Under the pieces are notes generated by a model. It searched no databases. It was not told the DNA's origin and saw only the letters and a list, made by a program, of their open reading frames with translations. From Candidatus Omnitrophota bacterium (lineage in GTDB: Bacteria; Omnitrophota; Gorgyraeia; 2-01-FULL-45-10), in contig JAQUSB010000014.1 of the NCBI GenBank assembly GCA_028715345.1, positions 1-44,891 on the forward strand: a DNA stretch of 44,891 nt. Reading direction: 5' to 3'. Position numbers and translations under genes: made by a program. This document shows, piece by piece, positions 24,722 to 33,751 of the stretch (positions are counted from its first letter, which is position 1; the number at the start of each line of letters is the position of its first letter).

Positions 24722-25226
24722 CTTTAACCTCTTTTATCTGGACAAAGCTGCCGAACCCTTTTAACGCAATAGTGTAGCCGGCCCCGCCTTTATCTATAAT
24801 GCCTATGAAGAGCTCGTCGCAATGGCCGTCCGGATAGAATACGACCTGTTTCTTGAATTCTCCTTCGGCGTTCTCGGTCATCCCGGTTTTTGGGTCATAG
24901 AACGACAGCCCCTGCGGCAGGCCGAAACTTTTGCCGAAGCGGCTCTTTTCTTTCACATACACGGGCCCCTTGGCCGACGGGCCGGATTCGAACAATTGAT
25001 ATTTTCGCCCGTTAAGGTCGAATATCACTTTATAAGTTTTCCTGTTTATAATGGATTTTTCCCGGGCATAGCTCACAAGTTTCGAGATATTGAACGCGGC
25101 ATCTTTTGAAGAGAGGTCAGAGAAGGTATGCCTGAACAGGGGGATGGACAGCCCGGCGATCGCCAGGATTATCACGGTAACGAGCGTAAGCTCGATCAAT
25201 GTGAAGGCCGGCCTCTTTTGCGTCAT
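24711..25226 (-). CDS. gspH: Minor pseudopilin GspH
   Basis: 171 residues. Leader MTQKRPA then FTLIELTLVTVIILAIAGLSIP; Ala instead of the usual Gly precedes the cleavage site, while Phe +1 and Glu +5 are kept. Prepilin peptidases tolerate Ala at this position. The soluble domain has the GspH pattern 'NISKLVSYAREKSIINRKTYKVIFDL' and a C-terminal 'VVFYPDGHCDELFIGI' strand pair. It overlaps gspG by 4 bp and gspI by 11 bp. Confidence 0.88.
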   Translation of the reverse strand: MTQKRPAFTLIELTLVTVIILAIAGLSIPLFRHTFSDLSSKDAAFNISKLVSYAREKSIINRKTYKVIFDLNGRKYQLFESGPSAKGPVYVKEKSRFGKSFGLPQGLSFYDPKTGMTENAEGEFKKQVVFYPDGHCDELFIGIIDKGGAGYTIALKGFGSFVQIKEVKVER

Positions 25227-25645
25227 TGCTCCCGGCTTTCACCTGTATTGCCGGCAGCCTCCCAGTTCGTAACATCGTCACCTTCGCCGTTATTATCGAC
25301 GCCGTCTTTGCCGAAAGAGTAGAGGTCGTAGTCGCCGTGCGCGCCGGGGTATACGTATTTATACGGATGGCCCCAGGGATCTATCGCGCTCTTTTTAAGA
25401 TACGGCCCTTTGCCGTCCTTCTTCTCTAAAAGGATGTCGAGATTATCCGGGTAAGAGCCGTGGTCTATCTCGTAAAGATCGAGCGCGGAAGCGATGTTCG
25501 CTTCTATGTCCGCTTTGGCGGCGGCGGCCTTTGCCTGTTCCGCGCGGCCGGCAAGGCGCGGCATTACCATCGCGACCAGCGTTCCGATGATTATGACTAC
25601 GAGCATAAGCTCGACGAGCGTGAAGCCTTTGGCGCATTTACGCAT
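25223..25645 (-). CDS. gspG: Major pseudopilin GspG
   Basis: 140 residues. Leader MRKCAKG then FTLVELMLVVIIIGTLVAMVMPRL (Glu at +5). The soluble domain is unmistakable: 'AKADIEANIASALDLYEIDHGSYP', 'GPYLKKSAIDPWGHPYKYVYPG.HGDYDLYSFGKDGV' and the calcium-site-like 'DNNGEGDDVTNW'. It forms the shaft of the pseudopilus, and strongly supports type II secretion over type IV pili. Confidence 0.96.
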   Translation of the reverse strand: MRKCAKGFTLVELMLVVIIIGTLVAMVMPRLAGRAEQAKAAAAKADIEANIASALDLYEIDHGSYPDNLDILLEKKDGKGPYLKKSAIDPWGHPYKYVYPGAHGDYDLYSFGKDGVDNNGEGDDVTNWEAAGNTGESREQ

Positions 25646-25662
25646 GATGCTCTCCTTATTTT

Positions 25663-26880
25663 TTAACGCGTCATGAAATTTATTTCGAATATCGGCAGCA
25701 GCATGGATATCACTATGAAACCCACGACGACGCCGAGTGTCAGTATAAGCATCGGTTCTAAAAGCGACATCATTACTTTTATGGCCTCGTCCGATTCCCT
25801 GTCGTAGCTCTGCGCCACCTTAAATAATGAGCGCTCCAGGTGGCCGGCCTCTTCCCCGATCGATATCATATTTATTACGGAGCCGGGAATGACGGCGCTC
25901 GCAAAAAAACCGTTCGCGAGCGACGATCCTTCCCTCACCGCATCGTACGCTTTTTCGATCTCTTTTTTTATGACTGCATTATCTATCGTATCCGAAGTGA
26001 CCTTAAGGGATTCGAGTATCGGGACGCCGTTCTCCAAAAGCGTCGCCAGAGTCCTGGCGAACCTGGCCAGCTCCACTTTCATACCAAGTTCCCCGAATAT
26101 CGGGACCTTCAGTTTTAAATTGTCCAGGGACAGACGCCCTTCGGGAGTAGCATAGACTTTGGCAAGGAAAGCGCCGGCAAAAAAAGCCGCTATCACTAAT
26201 GCCCACCAGTAATTTTTCACAGCCGTGCTTATCACCAGCAGGATCTGCGTCGGTAAAGGAAGGGCCTGGCCGAGATCGGCGAACATCACCATCATCTTCG
26301 GTATCACGAATGTCATGAGAATTATTATCGTTGCCAGCCCGACGAGAGACATGAGGACGGGATAAGCCAGCGCCGTCCTTATCTTCGTCTGTATATCGAG
26401 CTGTTTTTCGCTGAAATCGGATAGCCGGTGCAGTATCTTCTCAAGCGCCCCGCCCGTCTCGCCCGAGCGTACCATGCTGACATAGAGGTTCGAGAACACT
26501 TTCGGATGGCGCGCGAGCGCGTCCGACAACGGGCTGCCGCCTATGCAGAAATCGCGTATATCCATTATGACGCTTTTAAGTTTTTTGTTCGGGGTCTGGT
26601 TATATAAGATATCGAGGGCCTTGACGATCGTAATGCCGGATTCCATAAGGTCCGAAAGCTGCCGGGTAAAGCTTGCCACGTCCTTTAAAGCGATCCGGCC
26701 TAAGACCTGGCTTGCGACGCCTTGAGCAGCTTGGGCCGCCGATGCTTCTTCGTCCAAAGATACGAGAAAATAGCCCATATGAGCTATTTTCTGGACAGCC
26801 GCAGCTTTGTTATCGGCCACAAGAACGCCCTTTATTATTTCCTGCGGGCTTTTTTTGGCCTCATATGCGAATCGCGCCAT
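25663..26880 (-). CDS. gspF: Type II secretion platform protein GspF
   Basis: 405 residues, polytopic inner-membrane protein that binds the GspE ATPase. Two T2SSF domains (about 70-195 and 272-394) with the repeated 'FTRQLSDLMESGITIVKALDIL' / 'FARTLATLLENGVPILESLKV' motif and 'MVRSGETGGALEKIL' / 'MISIGEEAGHLERSL'. Membrane helices lie at about 168-190, 220-240 and 375-398. The N-terminal 'FAYEAK....I.G.L.ADNKAAAVQKI' is also typical. Confidence 0.95.
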   Translation of the reverse strand: MARFAYEAKKSPQEIIKGVLVADNKAAAVQKIAHMGYFLVSLDEEASAAQAAQGVASQVLGRIALKDVASFTRQLSDLMESGITIVKALDILYNQTPNKKLKSVIMDIRDFCIGGSPLSDALARHPKVFSNLYVSMVRSGETGGALEKILHRLSDFSEKQLDIQTKIRTALAYPVLMSLVGLATIIILMTFVIPKMMVMFADLGQALPLPTQILLVISTAVKNYWWALVIAAFFAGAFLAKVYATPEGRLSLDNLKLKVPIFGELGMKVELARFARTLATLLENGVPILESLKVTSDTIDNAVIKKEIEKAYDAVREGSSLANGFFASAVIPGSVINMISIGEEAGHLERSLFKVAQSYDRESDEAIKVMMSLLEPMLILTLGVVVGFIVISMLLPIFEINFMTR

Positions 26881-26886
26881 GTCGGA

Positions 26887-28608
26887 TTACTCTTCTATCT
26901 CGTCGAGCTCTTCCTGCTGGGTGACCCTTATGACTTCGCTCGGCGTCGTAATTCCCATCATTATTTTTTCCCAGCCGTCCTGCCTGAGCGTCCTCATGCC
27001 TAATTCTACGGCTTTCTTTTTGATCTGGTCGGACGAAGACCTTTTAAGGACAAGCTCCCTTATCGGTTCGGTCATTTCAAGGAACTCATATATAGCGGTC
27101 CTGCCTTTGTACCCGGTGAACCTGCATGCGTCGCAGCCTTTGCCCTCGTATATCTTAACCTTGGAAAGGTTGCGGCCGGATACGCCCAGCTCGGCGAGCA
27201 ATTCTTTGTCCGGCTTCACCTCGCGTTTACACTTCGGGCATATGACGCGCACTAGGCGCTGGGCGATAAAACATTCCACCGCGCTCGCCACAAGGAACGG
27301 CTCCACGCCCATGTCTACAAGCCTTGTGACGCCGCCCGCGGCATCGTTAGTGTGGATAGTGGAAAATACGAGATGGCCCGTGAGCGCGACCCTTATCGTG
27401 ATCTCCGCCGTTTCGTAATCCCTGACCTCTCCGACCATCATAACGTCCGGGTCGTGGCGCAGCATGGACCGCAGGGCATTCGCGAAAGTGAGATTTATTT
27501 TGGGCTGTACCTGTATCTGTGTAATGCCTTTGAGCTGGTATTCGATAGGATCTTCTATGGTTATTATCTTTTTATCGATGGTATTTATTTTGCTCAAAGA
27601 CGCGTAAAGCGTGGTGGTCTTGCCGGATCCCGTCGGGCCGGTGACGAATATTATGCCGTGCGGGATCTTTATCATACGCTCCAGGATGGCAAGGTCTCTT
27701 TTTAAGAGGCCCAGGTTCTCCAGGCCGAAACGGACATTCGTCGAGAGTATCCTTATGACGACCGACTCCCCGAACGGGGTGGGGAGTATCGACACCCTGA
27801 GGTCGACCTCTTCGCCGCTTACGCGTATCTTCATTCTGCCGTCCTGAGGAAGCCTGCGTTCGGCGATGTCGAGGTTCGCCATGATCTTTATGCGCGAGAT
27901 TATAGCCGACTGGAATTTTTTTATCGACGGCGGGACTTTAGTCTCGTGGAGTACGCCGTCTATCCTGTATCTGACCGAAAGTTCGTCTTCATACGGCTCG
28001 ATATGTATGTCCGTCGCCCTGTCTTTATATGCCTGGGCCAGCACCTGGTTAACGAATTTTATGATCGACGCGTCCTCGGCCGACCCGGCGACGTCCTGCG
28101 TTTCCTGGGCCTGGACGCTCATTATCCTCTCGGGCCCTCCGGCTTCCGGGGCCATCTTCTCTATCGTTTCCGCGCCGACGCCGTAGTATTTCTTTATCGC
28201 TTCTAGTATGTCCCTTTTCGACGCCAGTACCGCCTTTATCTCTTTCTTCAAGAGAAGCCTCAGGTCGTCTATGGTATGTATGTCGAGAGGGTTGGTCATG
28301 GCGACCGTTATCGAACTGTCCGTTATCTCGATCGGTATCAATTCATAATGGCATGCGAATTTCGCGGGGATCTCGTCTATTACTTTGGGGTTTATTCTTA
28401 TGTCTTTAAGTTTTATATAACCGACGCCCGACTGCTGGGACAGGATGTTGTAAAAATCATCCTCTGCTATAAGCCCTGTCTTTACCAATATGTCGCCTAT
28501 GCGCTCCTGCGAATGCTCCTGCTCCGAAAGCGCCCTTTCGAGCGCCTCCATGGTTATGAGGCCCTTTTGTACTAAAAGCTGCCCTATCAGGCTGGAATCT
28601 TTAGGCAT
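26887..28608 (-). CDS. gspE: Type II secretion ATPase GspE
   Basis: 573 residues, the cytoplasmic motor of pseudopilus assembly. An N-terminal MshEN/T2SSE_N-type region (about 1-150) precedes the ATPase. Seen motifs: 'DIHIEPYEDELSVRYRIDGVL' (about 200-220), Walker A GPTGSGKT (324-331), Asp box 'ITIEDPIEYQL', Walker B 'DVMMVGEVRDYETAE', His box 'GHLVFSTIHTNDA', and a zinc-binding tetracysteine C457-x2-C460 and C492-x2-C495. No PilT-like retraction ATPase is present. First gene of its unit; AAGGGG lies six bases before ATG 28608. Confidence 0.96.
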   Translation of the reverse strand: MPKDSSLIGQLLVQKGLITMEALERALSEQEHSQERIGDILVKTGLIAEDDFYNILSQQSGVGYIKLKDIRINPKVIDEIPAKFACHYELIPIEITDSSITVAMTNPLDIHTIDDLRLLLKKEIKAVLASKRDILEAIKKYYGVGAETIEKMAPEAGGPERIMSVQAQETQDVAGSAEDASIIKFVNQVLAQAYKDRATDIHIEPYEDELSVRYRIDGVLHETKVPPSIKKFQSAIISRIKIMANLDIAERRLPQDGRMKIRVSGEEVDLRVSILPTPFGESVVIRILSTNVRFGLENLGLLKRDLAILERMIKIPHGIIFVTGPTGSGKTTTLYASLSKINTIDKKIITIEDPIEYQLKGITQIQVQPKINLTFANALRSMLRHDPDVMMVGEVRDYETAEITIRVALTGHLVFSTIHTNDAAGGVTRLVDMGVEPFLVASAVECFIAQRLVRVICPKCKREVKPDKELLAELGVSGRNLSKVKIYEGKGCDACRFTGYKGRTAIYEFLEMTEPIRELVLKRSSSDQIKKKAVELGMRTLRQDGWEKIMMGITTPSEVIRVTQQEELDEIEE

Positions 28609-28633
28609 AATATTCCCCTTTATATTATAATAT

Positions 28634-28662
28634 AGTATACTTCCCTATTTACCTAAAAGCAA
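28634..28662 (-). promoter_or_regulatory. Predicted promoter of gspE-M operon
   Basis: Minus strand TTGCTT (28657-28662), 17-bp spacer, TATACT (28634-28639), about 26 bases upstream of the gspE ATG. It faces away from the plus-strand promoter at 28684-28712; the 125-bp divergent gap contains both. Confidence 0.58.
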
Positions 28663-28683
28663 GTATGCCAAAATTAATTTAAC

Positions 28684-28712
28684 TTGAATTAGGATAGACG
28701 ATAAAATATAAT
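28684..28712 (+). promoter_or_regulatory. Predicted promoter of the PpiD/SurA-like gene
   Basis: TTGAAT (28684-28689), exact 17-bp spacer, TATAAT (28707-28712), then about 21 bp to the ATG with GGAGAGG in between. It implies a very short leader. The strongest-looking promoter in the window. Confidence 0.65.
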
Positions 28713-28733
28713 CTACTAAACCGAGGAGAGGAC

Positions 28734-29942
28734 ATGCTAAAGGTATTCAGGCATAAAAACGTAACCAAGATAGTGCTATGGGCGCTGCTCATATTGATAC
28801 TTCCGGCATTCGTACTGTGGGGCGTCGGATCGTTCGGACGAGCCGGTAAAAAAGGCCCTGCTTACGCCGGAACGATAGACGGCAAAAAAGTCTCTTTCGA
28901 GGATTTCGCCAAGAGCCTGGTAAGCATACGATGCCAGATAGTCCTCAATTACTTCAATAACCAAAAAACGCTGGAAGGCCTGCTGCAAAATAAGCCGTTT
29001 TTGGGCAGGTTGGCGTGGGACAGGCTGATAATCCTGAAGAGAGCCCATATGGCAAAGATAAAAATGTCGGACAAAGACGTCATAAACTTTATACGGAACC
29101 ATCCTCTATTCCTGAATAAGGACGGTAAATTCGAGAACCGCGCCTATGAGTATTTTTTACGTAATTCGCTCGGCATATACCCGAGGAACTTCGAAGAGCT
29201 CGTCCGGGAAAATCTTATGATCCAGAAACTGACCGACGACCTGGCCAAAGACGTAAAGATCACCGATGATGAAGTGGTCCGGGCTTATGAAAAATCAAAT
29301 TCTAAATTCCAGATCTCCTACGTCTTTGTGCCGTACGCGTCGTTCAACGACCAGGTAAAAGCGACTGACGAAGAGGTCAAGGATATTTATCAAAAAAATA
29401 TCGATAAATTCACCACCCGGACCAAAGGGGCGGAAGGTAAGGAGCCTGTGACCAAGACGGCTTCTTTCGATGAGGTGAAAGCAAAGATAAAAACGCTTCT
29501 TGTGGATGCCAGGTCAAGGCCTCTGGCGTTCGAATCCGCGAAAAAGACATACGAAAAATTGCAGGACCTGATCACTAAAGAAAAATTGTCTTTCGAGTCG
29601 GCCGCCGCGAAGCTCGGCCTGAAGATCCAGGGATCAAAACCCGTCGGCAGGGGTGATTATATCGAGGGCGTCGGCGAAGCGGACCTGGTAGCGGCGGTAG
29701 CGGCGGACCTTAAAAAAGATGAGATATCCAAACCCGTTGAAACAAGAAGAGGCATTTTGATATTCAGGGTGGTGTCCAAGGAACCTTTCGACCAGGGCAT
29801 ATTCCAGAAACAGAAAGCCGATTTTACGAAGCAGGCGCTGGCCAATAAAAAGACCGCTTACACGGAAAACTGGCTGAGAGAGCAGGAAAAGAAGACCCGG
29901 CTGAATATAGACCTTAACGACTACGACAAGTATTACCGGTAA
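28734..29942 (+). CDS. PpiD/SurA-like membrane-anchored periplasmic folding factor
   Basis: 402 residues. One N-terminal membrane helix (about 13-31, 'IVLWALLILILPAFVLWGVGSF') as in PpiD, followed by 'AGTIDGKKVSFEDFAKSL' and a SurA_N-type helical chaperone domain (about 40-175). The region 175-365 has 'FQISYVFVPYASF', 'FESAAAKLGL' and 'LKKDEISKPVETRRGILIFRVVSKEPFD', resembling a degenerate parvulin fold without a clear PPIase active site. Likely helps fold exported proteins near the Sec translocon and possibly pseudopilins (inference from the neighbourhood). Only two regions of the window are on this strand. Confidence 0.82.
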   Translation: MLKVFRHKNVTKIVLWALLILILPAFVLWGVGSFGRAGKKGPAYAGTIDGKKVSFEDFAKSLVSIRCQIVLNYFNNQKTLEGLLQNKPFLGRLAWDRLIILKRAHMAKIKMSDKDVINFIRNHPLFLNKDGKFENRAYEYFLRNSLGIYPRNFEELVRENLMIQKLTDDLAKDVKITDDEVVRAYEKSNSKFQISYVFVPYASFNDQVKATDEEVKDIYQKNIDKFTTRTKGAEGKEPVTKTASFDEVKAKIKTLLVDARSRPLAFESAKKTYEKLQDLITKEKLSFESAAAKLGLKIQGSKPVGRGDYIEGVGEADLVAAVAADLKKDEISKPVETRRGILIFRVVSKEPFDQGIFQKQKADFTKQALANKKTAYTENWLREQEKKTRLNIDLNDYDKYYR

Positions 29943-29956
29943 GCTTCAATGGGTTT

Positions 29957-30811
29957 TTATCGGACATTGCCCAGGTAGACGTATTTGAGTTTCGCTTTTG
30001 CTATTTTTTCGGCCTTTTTAAGCGTTTCGACGGGCGTCGGAGGTATCGTCATCCGGTAACACGGGAAATACCTCGAAAAATGCAGCGGCACTTCATTCCC
30101 CAAGTTCTCGACTATCCAATCCACCATCTTCTTTATAGTCTCTTCGGAATCGTTCATCGTGGGTATTATCAGGTTCGTCAGCTCTATGTGGCAGCTCTTA
30201 TGCGCGCGTTTTATCACGTCGAGAACGGGCTTCAGGGCGCCTTTACAGGTTTTAACATAAAATTCGTTGTCGAATGATTTAAGGTCTATGTTCATGGCAT
30301 CGATATAAGGCAGCATGCCTTCCAGGGGATCCATATTTACATAACCGTTGGTAACGAGGACGTTCTCGAGGCCGTTCTGTTTCGCCAGCTTCGCCGTTTC
30401 CAGGACGAATTCGTACCATATGAACGGTTCGTTGTATGTATAAGCGATGCCGAACGATCTCGCGGACCTGGCCTTTTCGATGACTTCCGCCGAAGTGATA
30501 TCGCGCGCCGGCGCGCCTATCTCCTGGGATATGTGCCAGTTCTGGCAGAAATCGCAGTGGAGGTTACATCCTTTCGTCCCCAGCGACAGGATGAATTCTC
30601 CGGGATGATAATGGTAGAGGGGTTTCTTTTCTATTGGATCGAGGGCGATACCGGTGGTCTTATTGTAAACTTCCGTGTAGAGCGTCCCGGCCTTATTTAC
30701 CCTGACGCCGCAGGCACCGCGCATCCCGTCGGAAATTACGCAATTATACGGACATAGATGGCACCTGACTTTTTTCCCGTCGAGCGGTTCGTAATAGAGG
30801 GCCTCTTTCAT
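29957..30811 (-). CDS. amrS: AmrS-type radical SAM enzyme (AmmeMemoRadiSam), short C-terminus
   Basis: 284 residues. N-terminal Cys cluster 'CHLCPYNCVISDGMRGACGVR' region (C17, C20, C24, C34), then the radical SAM motif CNLHCDFC (C82, C86, C89) after 'FILSLGTKG'. Further family motifs: 'GIAYTYNEPFIWYE', 'VLVTNGYVN', 'NIDLKSFD', 'HIELTNLIIPTMND' and 'PLHFSRYFPCYRM'. The family belongs to the AmmeMemoRadiSam set (with MEMO and AMMECR1 proteins, not in this window); the reaction is unknown. The protein ends at 'YVYLGNVR', where other members usually continue ~45 residues with a CPxCG zinc element, so it is short. Last gene of the pur operon. Confidence 0.88.
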   Translation of the reverse strand: MKEALYYEPLDGKKVRCHLCPYNCVISDGMRGACGVRVNKAGTLYTEVYNKTTGIALDPIEKKPLYHYHPGEFILSLGTKGCNLHCDFCQNWHISQEIGAPARDITSAEVIEKARSARSFGIAYTYNEPFIWYEFVLETAKLAKQNGLENVLVTNGYVNMDPLEGMLPYIDAMNIDLKSFDNEFYVKTCKGALKPVLDVIKRAHKSCHIELTNLIIPTMNDSEETIKKMVDWIVENLGNEVPLHFSRYFPCYRMTIPPTPVETLKKAEKIAKAKLKYVYLGNVR

Positions 30812-30831
30812 TTCAAGCCTCCGCTATCGCC

Positions 30832-31281
30832 TTATCTTAGGAAAGTCTTCAGCTCCCGCATGAATTGGCCGACATCCCTGAACTGCCTGTAAACAGAGGC
30901 GAACCTGACGTACGCTATCTCGTCGATCTCATGCAAGCCCCGCATCACGAGCTCGCCTATGTCCTTCGAAGCTACTTCGCTCGTCTGCTTCTTTTCGATC
31001 TTTCGTTCGATATCGTCGACCAGTTTCTCGATACGCTTGACGCTGATCGGCCGCTTCTCGCAGGCGACGAGTATACCGTTCATCAGCTTCTCTCTGCCGA
31101 ACGGTTCGCGCCGCCCGTCTTTTTTAATGACCATGAGCGGGATGCGCTCGACATATTCGTAAGTCGTAAACCGCTTCTTGCATTTGAGACACTGCCTGCG
31201 GCGGCGCACACTCGAGCCGTTCTTCGACCGCCTCGAATCTATTACGCTATCTTTTCTGCTGCCGCAGTATGGGCATCTCAT
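30832..31281 (-). CDS. nrdR: Transcriptional repressor NrdR
   Basis: 149 residues. A zinc ribbon (MRCPYCGS...[12 protein letters not shown], cysteines at 3, 6, 31 and 34) and an ATP-cone (about 49-139, '[29 protein letters not shown]'). NrdR binds NrdR boxes and represses ribonucleotide reductase according to ATP/dATP. It is in the same operon as dCMP deaminase and the pur genes. No nrd gene is in the window. Confidence 0.97.
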   Translation of the reverse strand: MRCPYCGSRKDSVIDSRRSKNGSSVRRRRQCLKCKKRFTTYEYVERIPLMVIKKDGRREPFGREKLMNGILVACEKRPISVKRIEKLVDDIERKIEKKQTSEVASKDIGELVMRGLHEIDEIAYVRFASVYRQFRDVGQFMRELKTFLR

Positions 31282-31285
31282 TGTT

Positions 31286-31828
31286 TTATTTCAGGTACGC
31301 TTTAACGATCTTCTGGTCGGTAACGGGCTTGTCGCCGTAACCGGTCGGCGTATTCTCGATCTTCGTGACTACATCGTAACCGGAGACGACTTCGCCGAAT
31401 ATCGTGTGGTGCATATCGAGCCACGGCGTAGGCGCGACCGTAATGAAGAACTGGCTGCCGTTCGTGCCGGGGCCCGCGTTCGCCATCGCAAGTAAGCCCT
31501 TACGGTCGAACGTCACGCCCTTTTTGAATTCGTCTTCGAACGGTTTGCCCCAGATCGAAGCGCCGCCGCGGCCTGTGCCGGTCGGATCCCCGCCCTGTAT
31601 CATGAATTCTTTTATGACCCTGTGAAATATCGTGCCGTTATAATAGCCTTTCTCGACGAGCTTCGTGAAATTTTCGCACGCGCGAGGCGCAGCTTCCGGC
31701 ATCAATTTGATCTCGATGTTCCCTTGAGTCGTTTCCAGCACTACGGTATTCTTATCCATACAAAATGCCCCTCCGCAAAAAATGTTGACGAAAAATAACG
31801 ATACGATAATTGCCGCCCACCTCTTCAT
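31286..31828 (-). CDS. Secreted cyclophilin-type peptidyl-prolyl isomerase
   Basis: 180 residues. A signal peptide (about 1-22, MKRW then a hydrophobic stretch) precedes a compact bacterial cyclophilin domain: '[14 protein letters not shown]', '[15 protein letters not shown]' (catalytic Arg in FHR), '[34 protein letters not shown]' and a C-terminal strand. It catalyses proline isomerisation in the periplasm. Fully conserved active-site residues are visible. Confidence 0.94.
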   Translation of the reverse strand: MKRWAAIIVSLFFVNIFCGGAFCMDKNTVVLETTQGNIEIKLMPEAAPRACENFTKLVEKGYYNGTIFHRVIKEFMIQGGDPTGTGRGGASIWGKPFEDEFKKGVTFDRKGLLAMANAGPGTNGSQFFITVAPTPWLDMHHTIFGEVVSGYDVVTKIENTPTGYGDKPVTDQKIVKAYLK

Positions 31829-31843
31829 GATACCCCCTTTAAC

Positions 31844-32014
31844 TTAAAACTGCCGTGTCAGCCTGCCGACGCCGAGATCGTCGATGCCGGCTGTCGTATC
31901 CTTGCTTATCTCAAGGCCGCCCTCTTTCAGCGGCAAACCGGAGCAACCGGCAAAATAAATGCACACGCATACCGCCAGCGCGACCCAGATAATATTGACC
32001 GCGATCTTTCTCAC
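31844..32014 (-). CDS. Small lipoprotein, unknown function
   Basis: 56 residues from GTG 32014, whose GTGA overlaps the comEB stop. The N-terminus [24 protein letters not shown] is a lipoprotein signal with lipobox FAGC (C24); mature part is only ~32 residues ([19 protein letters not shown]...). A longer in-frame reading up to 32140 exists, but lies inside comEB and would bury the signal, so the GTG is preferred. No known family. Confidence 0.66.
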   Translation of the reverse strand: MRKIAVNIIWVALAVCVCIYFAGCSGLPLKEGGLEISKDTTAGIDDLGVGRLTRQF

Positions 32015-32460
32015 TTTAACGTTCTTACTTTGACTTTCGCTTCGCGCAAAAGATCTTTCGACATCTTGTCCGGGTAATCTCCCTTTATCACTATCTCTCT
32101 TATGCCCGCGTTTATTATCATCTTCGCGCAGATTATGCACGGCTGCGTCGTCGAATAGAGGCTCGCGCCTTTAAGGCTCGTGCCGTGAAGCGCCGCCTGG
32201 AGGAACGCGTTCTGCTCGCCGTGCAGCCCGCGGCACAGCTCATGCCTCTGGCCCGACGGTATCTTCAGCTTTTCGCGTATGCATCCCGTTTCGGCGCAAT
32301 GTTTCACGCCGCTCGGGGCGCCGTTGTAGCCTGTGGCGAGTATGCGTTTATCTCTGACAAGGACCGCGCCCACGCGCCTGCGAAGGCATGTGGAACGCTT
32401 GGAAACGAGATCCGCGATGCTTAAAAAGTATTCATCCCAGCTCGGCCTGTTCGTCTTCAC
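32011..32460 (-). CDS. comEB: dCMP deaminase (ComEB family)
   Basis: 149 residues. Deaminates dCMP to dUMP for thymidylate synthesis. It starts '[47 protein letters not shown]', and has zinc-site motifs HGEQN (usually HAEQN, H and E kept) and PCIIC (PCxxC), with an additional 'CAETGC' and '[11 protein letters not shown]' allosteric-type zinc cysteine set. GTG start at 32460 overlaps the glyA stop. Linked to glyA and nrdR as in many bacteria. Confidence 0.95.
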   Translation of the reverse strand: MKTNRPSWDEYFLSIADLVSKRSTCLRRRVGAVLVRDKRILATGYNGAPSGVKHCAETGCIREKLKIPSGQRHELCRGLHGEQNAFLQAALHGTSLKGASLYSTTQPCIICAKMIINAGIREIVIKGDYPDKMSKDLLREAKVKVRTLK

Positions 32461-33719
32461 TCTTTTTCGATCCTCCTGATCAGATTTTTATACAACGGGA
32501 ATTTTTTGACAAGTTTCTTTACCTCGCCGCTCACGCCTTTAAGATTCTTATCGCCGGAAGGATCGGAGATGACCTCGTCTATCAGGCGGGCTATGAGGCG
32601 CATTTCGGCTTCTTTCATGCCGCGCGTCGTTACGGCGGGCGTGCCTATGCGTATGCCGCTGGTAACGAAAGGAGACCTGGTATCGAACGGTATCAGGTTC
32701 TTATTGATCGTTATCCCGACCTTGTCGAGGACCGCCGCGGCGTCTTTGCCGGTCATGTTCCTATTCGACAGGTCCACTAAAAATAGGTGCGTATCAGTTC
32801 CTCCGGCCACGATCCTGTAACCCAATTTCGAAAGCTCGTCGGAGAAAGCCTTGGCGTTCTTCATGATCTGCTTCTGGTACACTTTGAACCCCGGCGTAAG
32901 CGCTTCCTTGAAGCACACGGCTTTCGCGGCGATGACGTGCATCAGCGGCCCGCCCTGAAGTCCCGGGAATATCCCCATGTCTATGTCTTTGGCAAATTCT
33001 TCTTTGCACATTATGAACCCGCCCCTGGGCCCTCTCATAGTCTTGTGGGTCGTAGAGGTGACGAACTGCGAATACGGGACGGGGCTCTGGTGAAGCCCGG
33101 CTGCCACGAGGCCAGCTATGTGCGCTATATCGACGAAGAGATATGCGCCGACGGAATCCGCTATCTCTTTGAACCTTTTGAAATCGATCGCCCTCGGATA
33201 AGCGGACGCGCCGGCAAGTATCATTTTAGGTTTATGTTCCGCGGCCAGGCGCGCGATCTCGTCGTAGTCCAGCATTTCGGTATCGCGGTTCACCCCGTAA
33301 GGCACGATGTTATAAAATTTCCCGGAAAAATTATGGGGGTTGCCGTGGGACAGGTGGCCGCCGCAGGCAAGGCTCATCGCCATGACGGTATCGCCCAATT
33401 TCAGCGCGGCGAAATATATGGCCATGTTGGCCTGCGTGCCGGAATGCGGCTGGACATTTACGTATTCCGCGCCAAAAAGTTTTTTCGCTCTCTCGATCGC
33501 TATGTCTTCGACTATATCGACATTGCGGCAGCCGTTATACCAACGGGCGCGGGGATAACCTTCCGCGTATTTATTGGTAAGGGCGGACCCCTGAGCCTCG
33601 AGCACCTCTTCCGATACAAAATTCTCGCTGGCGATAAGCTCGATATTGTCGTTCTCGCGCTTAGTTTCGTCCAGTATTGCCTTGTAAACCTGCGGATCTT
33701 TCTTCTTTAGATTGCCCAC
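32457..33719 (-). CDS. glyA: Serine hydroxymethyltransferase
   Basis: 420 residues. PLP enzyme converting serine and THF to glycine and methylene-THF, the one-carbon source for purine and thymidylate synthesis. Motifs: '[32 protein letters not shown]', '[16 protein letters not shown]', '[14 protein letters not shown]', '[15 protein letters not shown]' with the PLP lysine, and '[18 protein letters not shown]'. GTG at 33719 is chosen with GGAG upstream. It overlaps comEB. Confidence 0.97.
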   Translation of the reverse strand: MGNLKKKDPQVYKAILDETKRENDNIELIASENFVSEEVLEAQGSALTNKYAEGYPRARWYNGCRNVDIVEDIAIERAKKLFGAEYVNVQPHSGTQANMAIYFAALKLGDTVMAMSLACGGHLSHGNPHNFSGKFYNIVPYGVNRDTEMLDYDEIARLAAEHKPKMILAGASAYPRAIDFKRFKEIADSVGAYLFVDIAHIAGLVAAGLHQSPVPYSQFVTSTTHKTMRGPRGGFIMCKEEFAKDIDMGIFPGLQGGPLMHVIAAKAVCFKEALTPGFKVYQKQIMKNAKAFSDELSKLGYRIVAGGTDTHLFLVDLSNRNMTGKDAAAVLDKVGITINKNLIPFDTRSPFVTSGIRIGTPAVTTRGMKEAEMRLIARLIDEVISDPSGDKNLKGVSGEVKKLVKKFPLYKNLIRRIEKE

Positions 33720-33751
33720 GTCACTTTCTCCGATTTATGATCTGGTCTAAT

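Noticed and set aside
16274-28608. Type IV pilus rather than type II secretion
   Set aside because: There is a canonical GspG with its calcium-site region, the H-I-J-K minor pseudopilin order and GspK without Glu5, and no PilT/PilU or PilB-PilT pair; the PilM/PilO resemblance is expected for GspL/GspM relatives.
32787-33710. Long plus-strand open frame (307 codons) opposite glyA, and similar ones opposite hss, prs, glmU and purB
   Set aside because: They mirror well-supported genes on the other strand, have no ribosome-binding sites, unnatural composition and no recognisable domain; they result from codon bias of the real genes.
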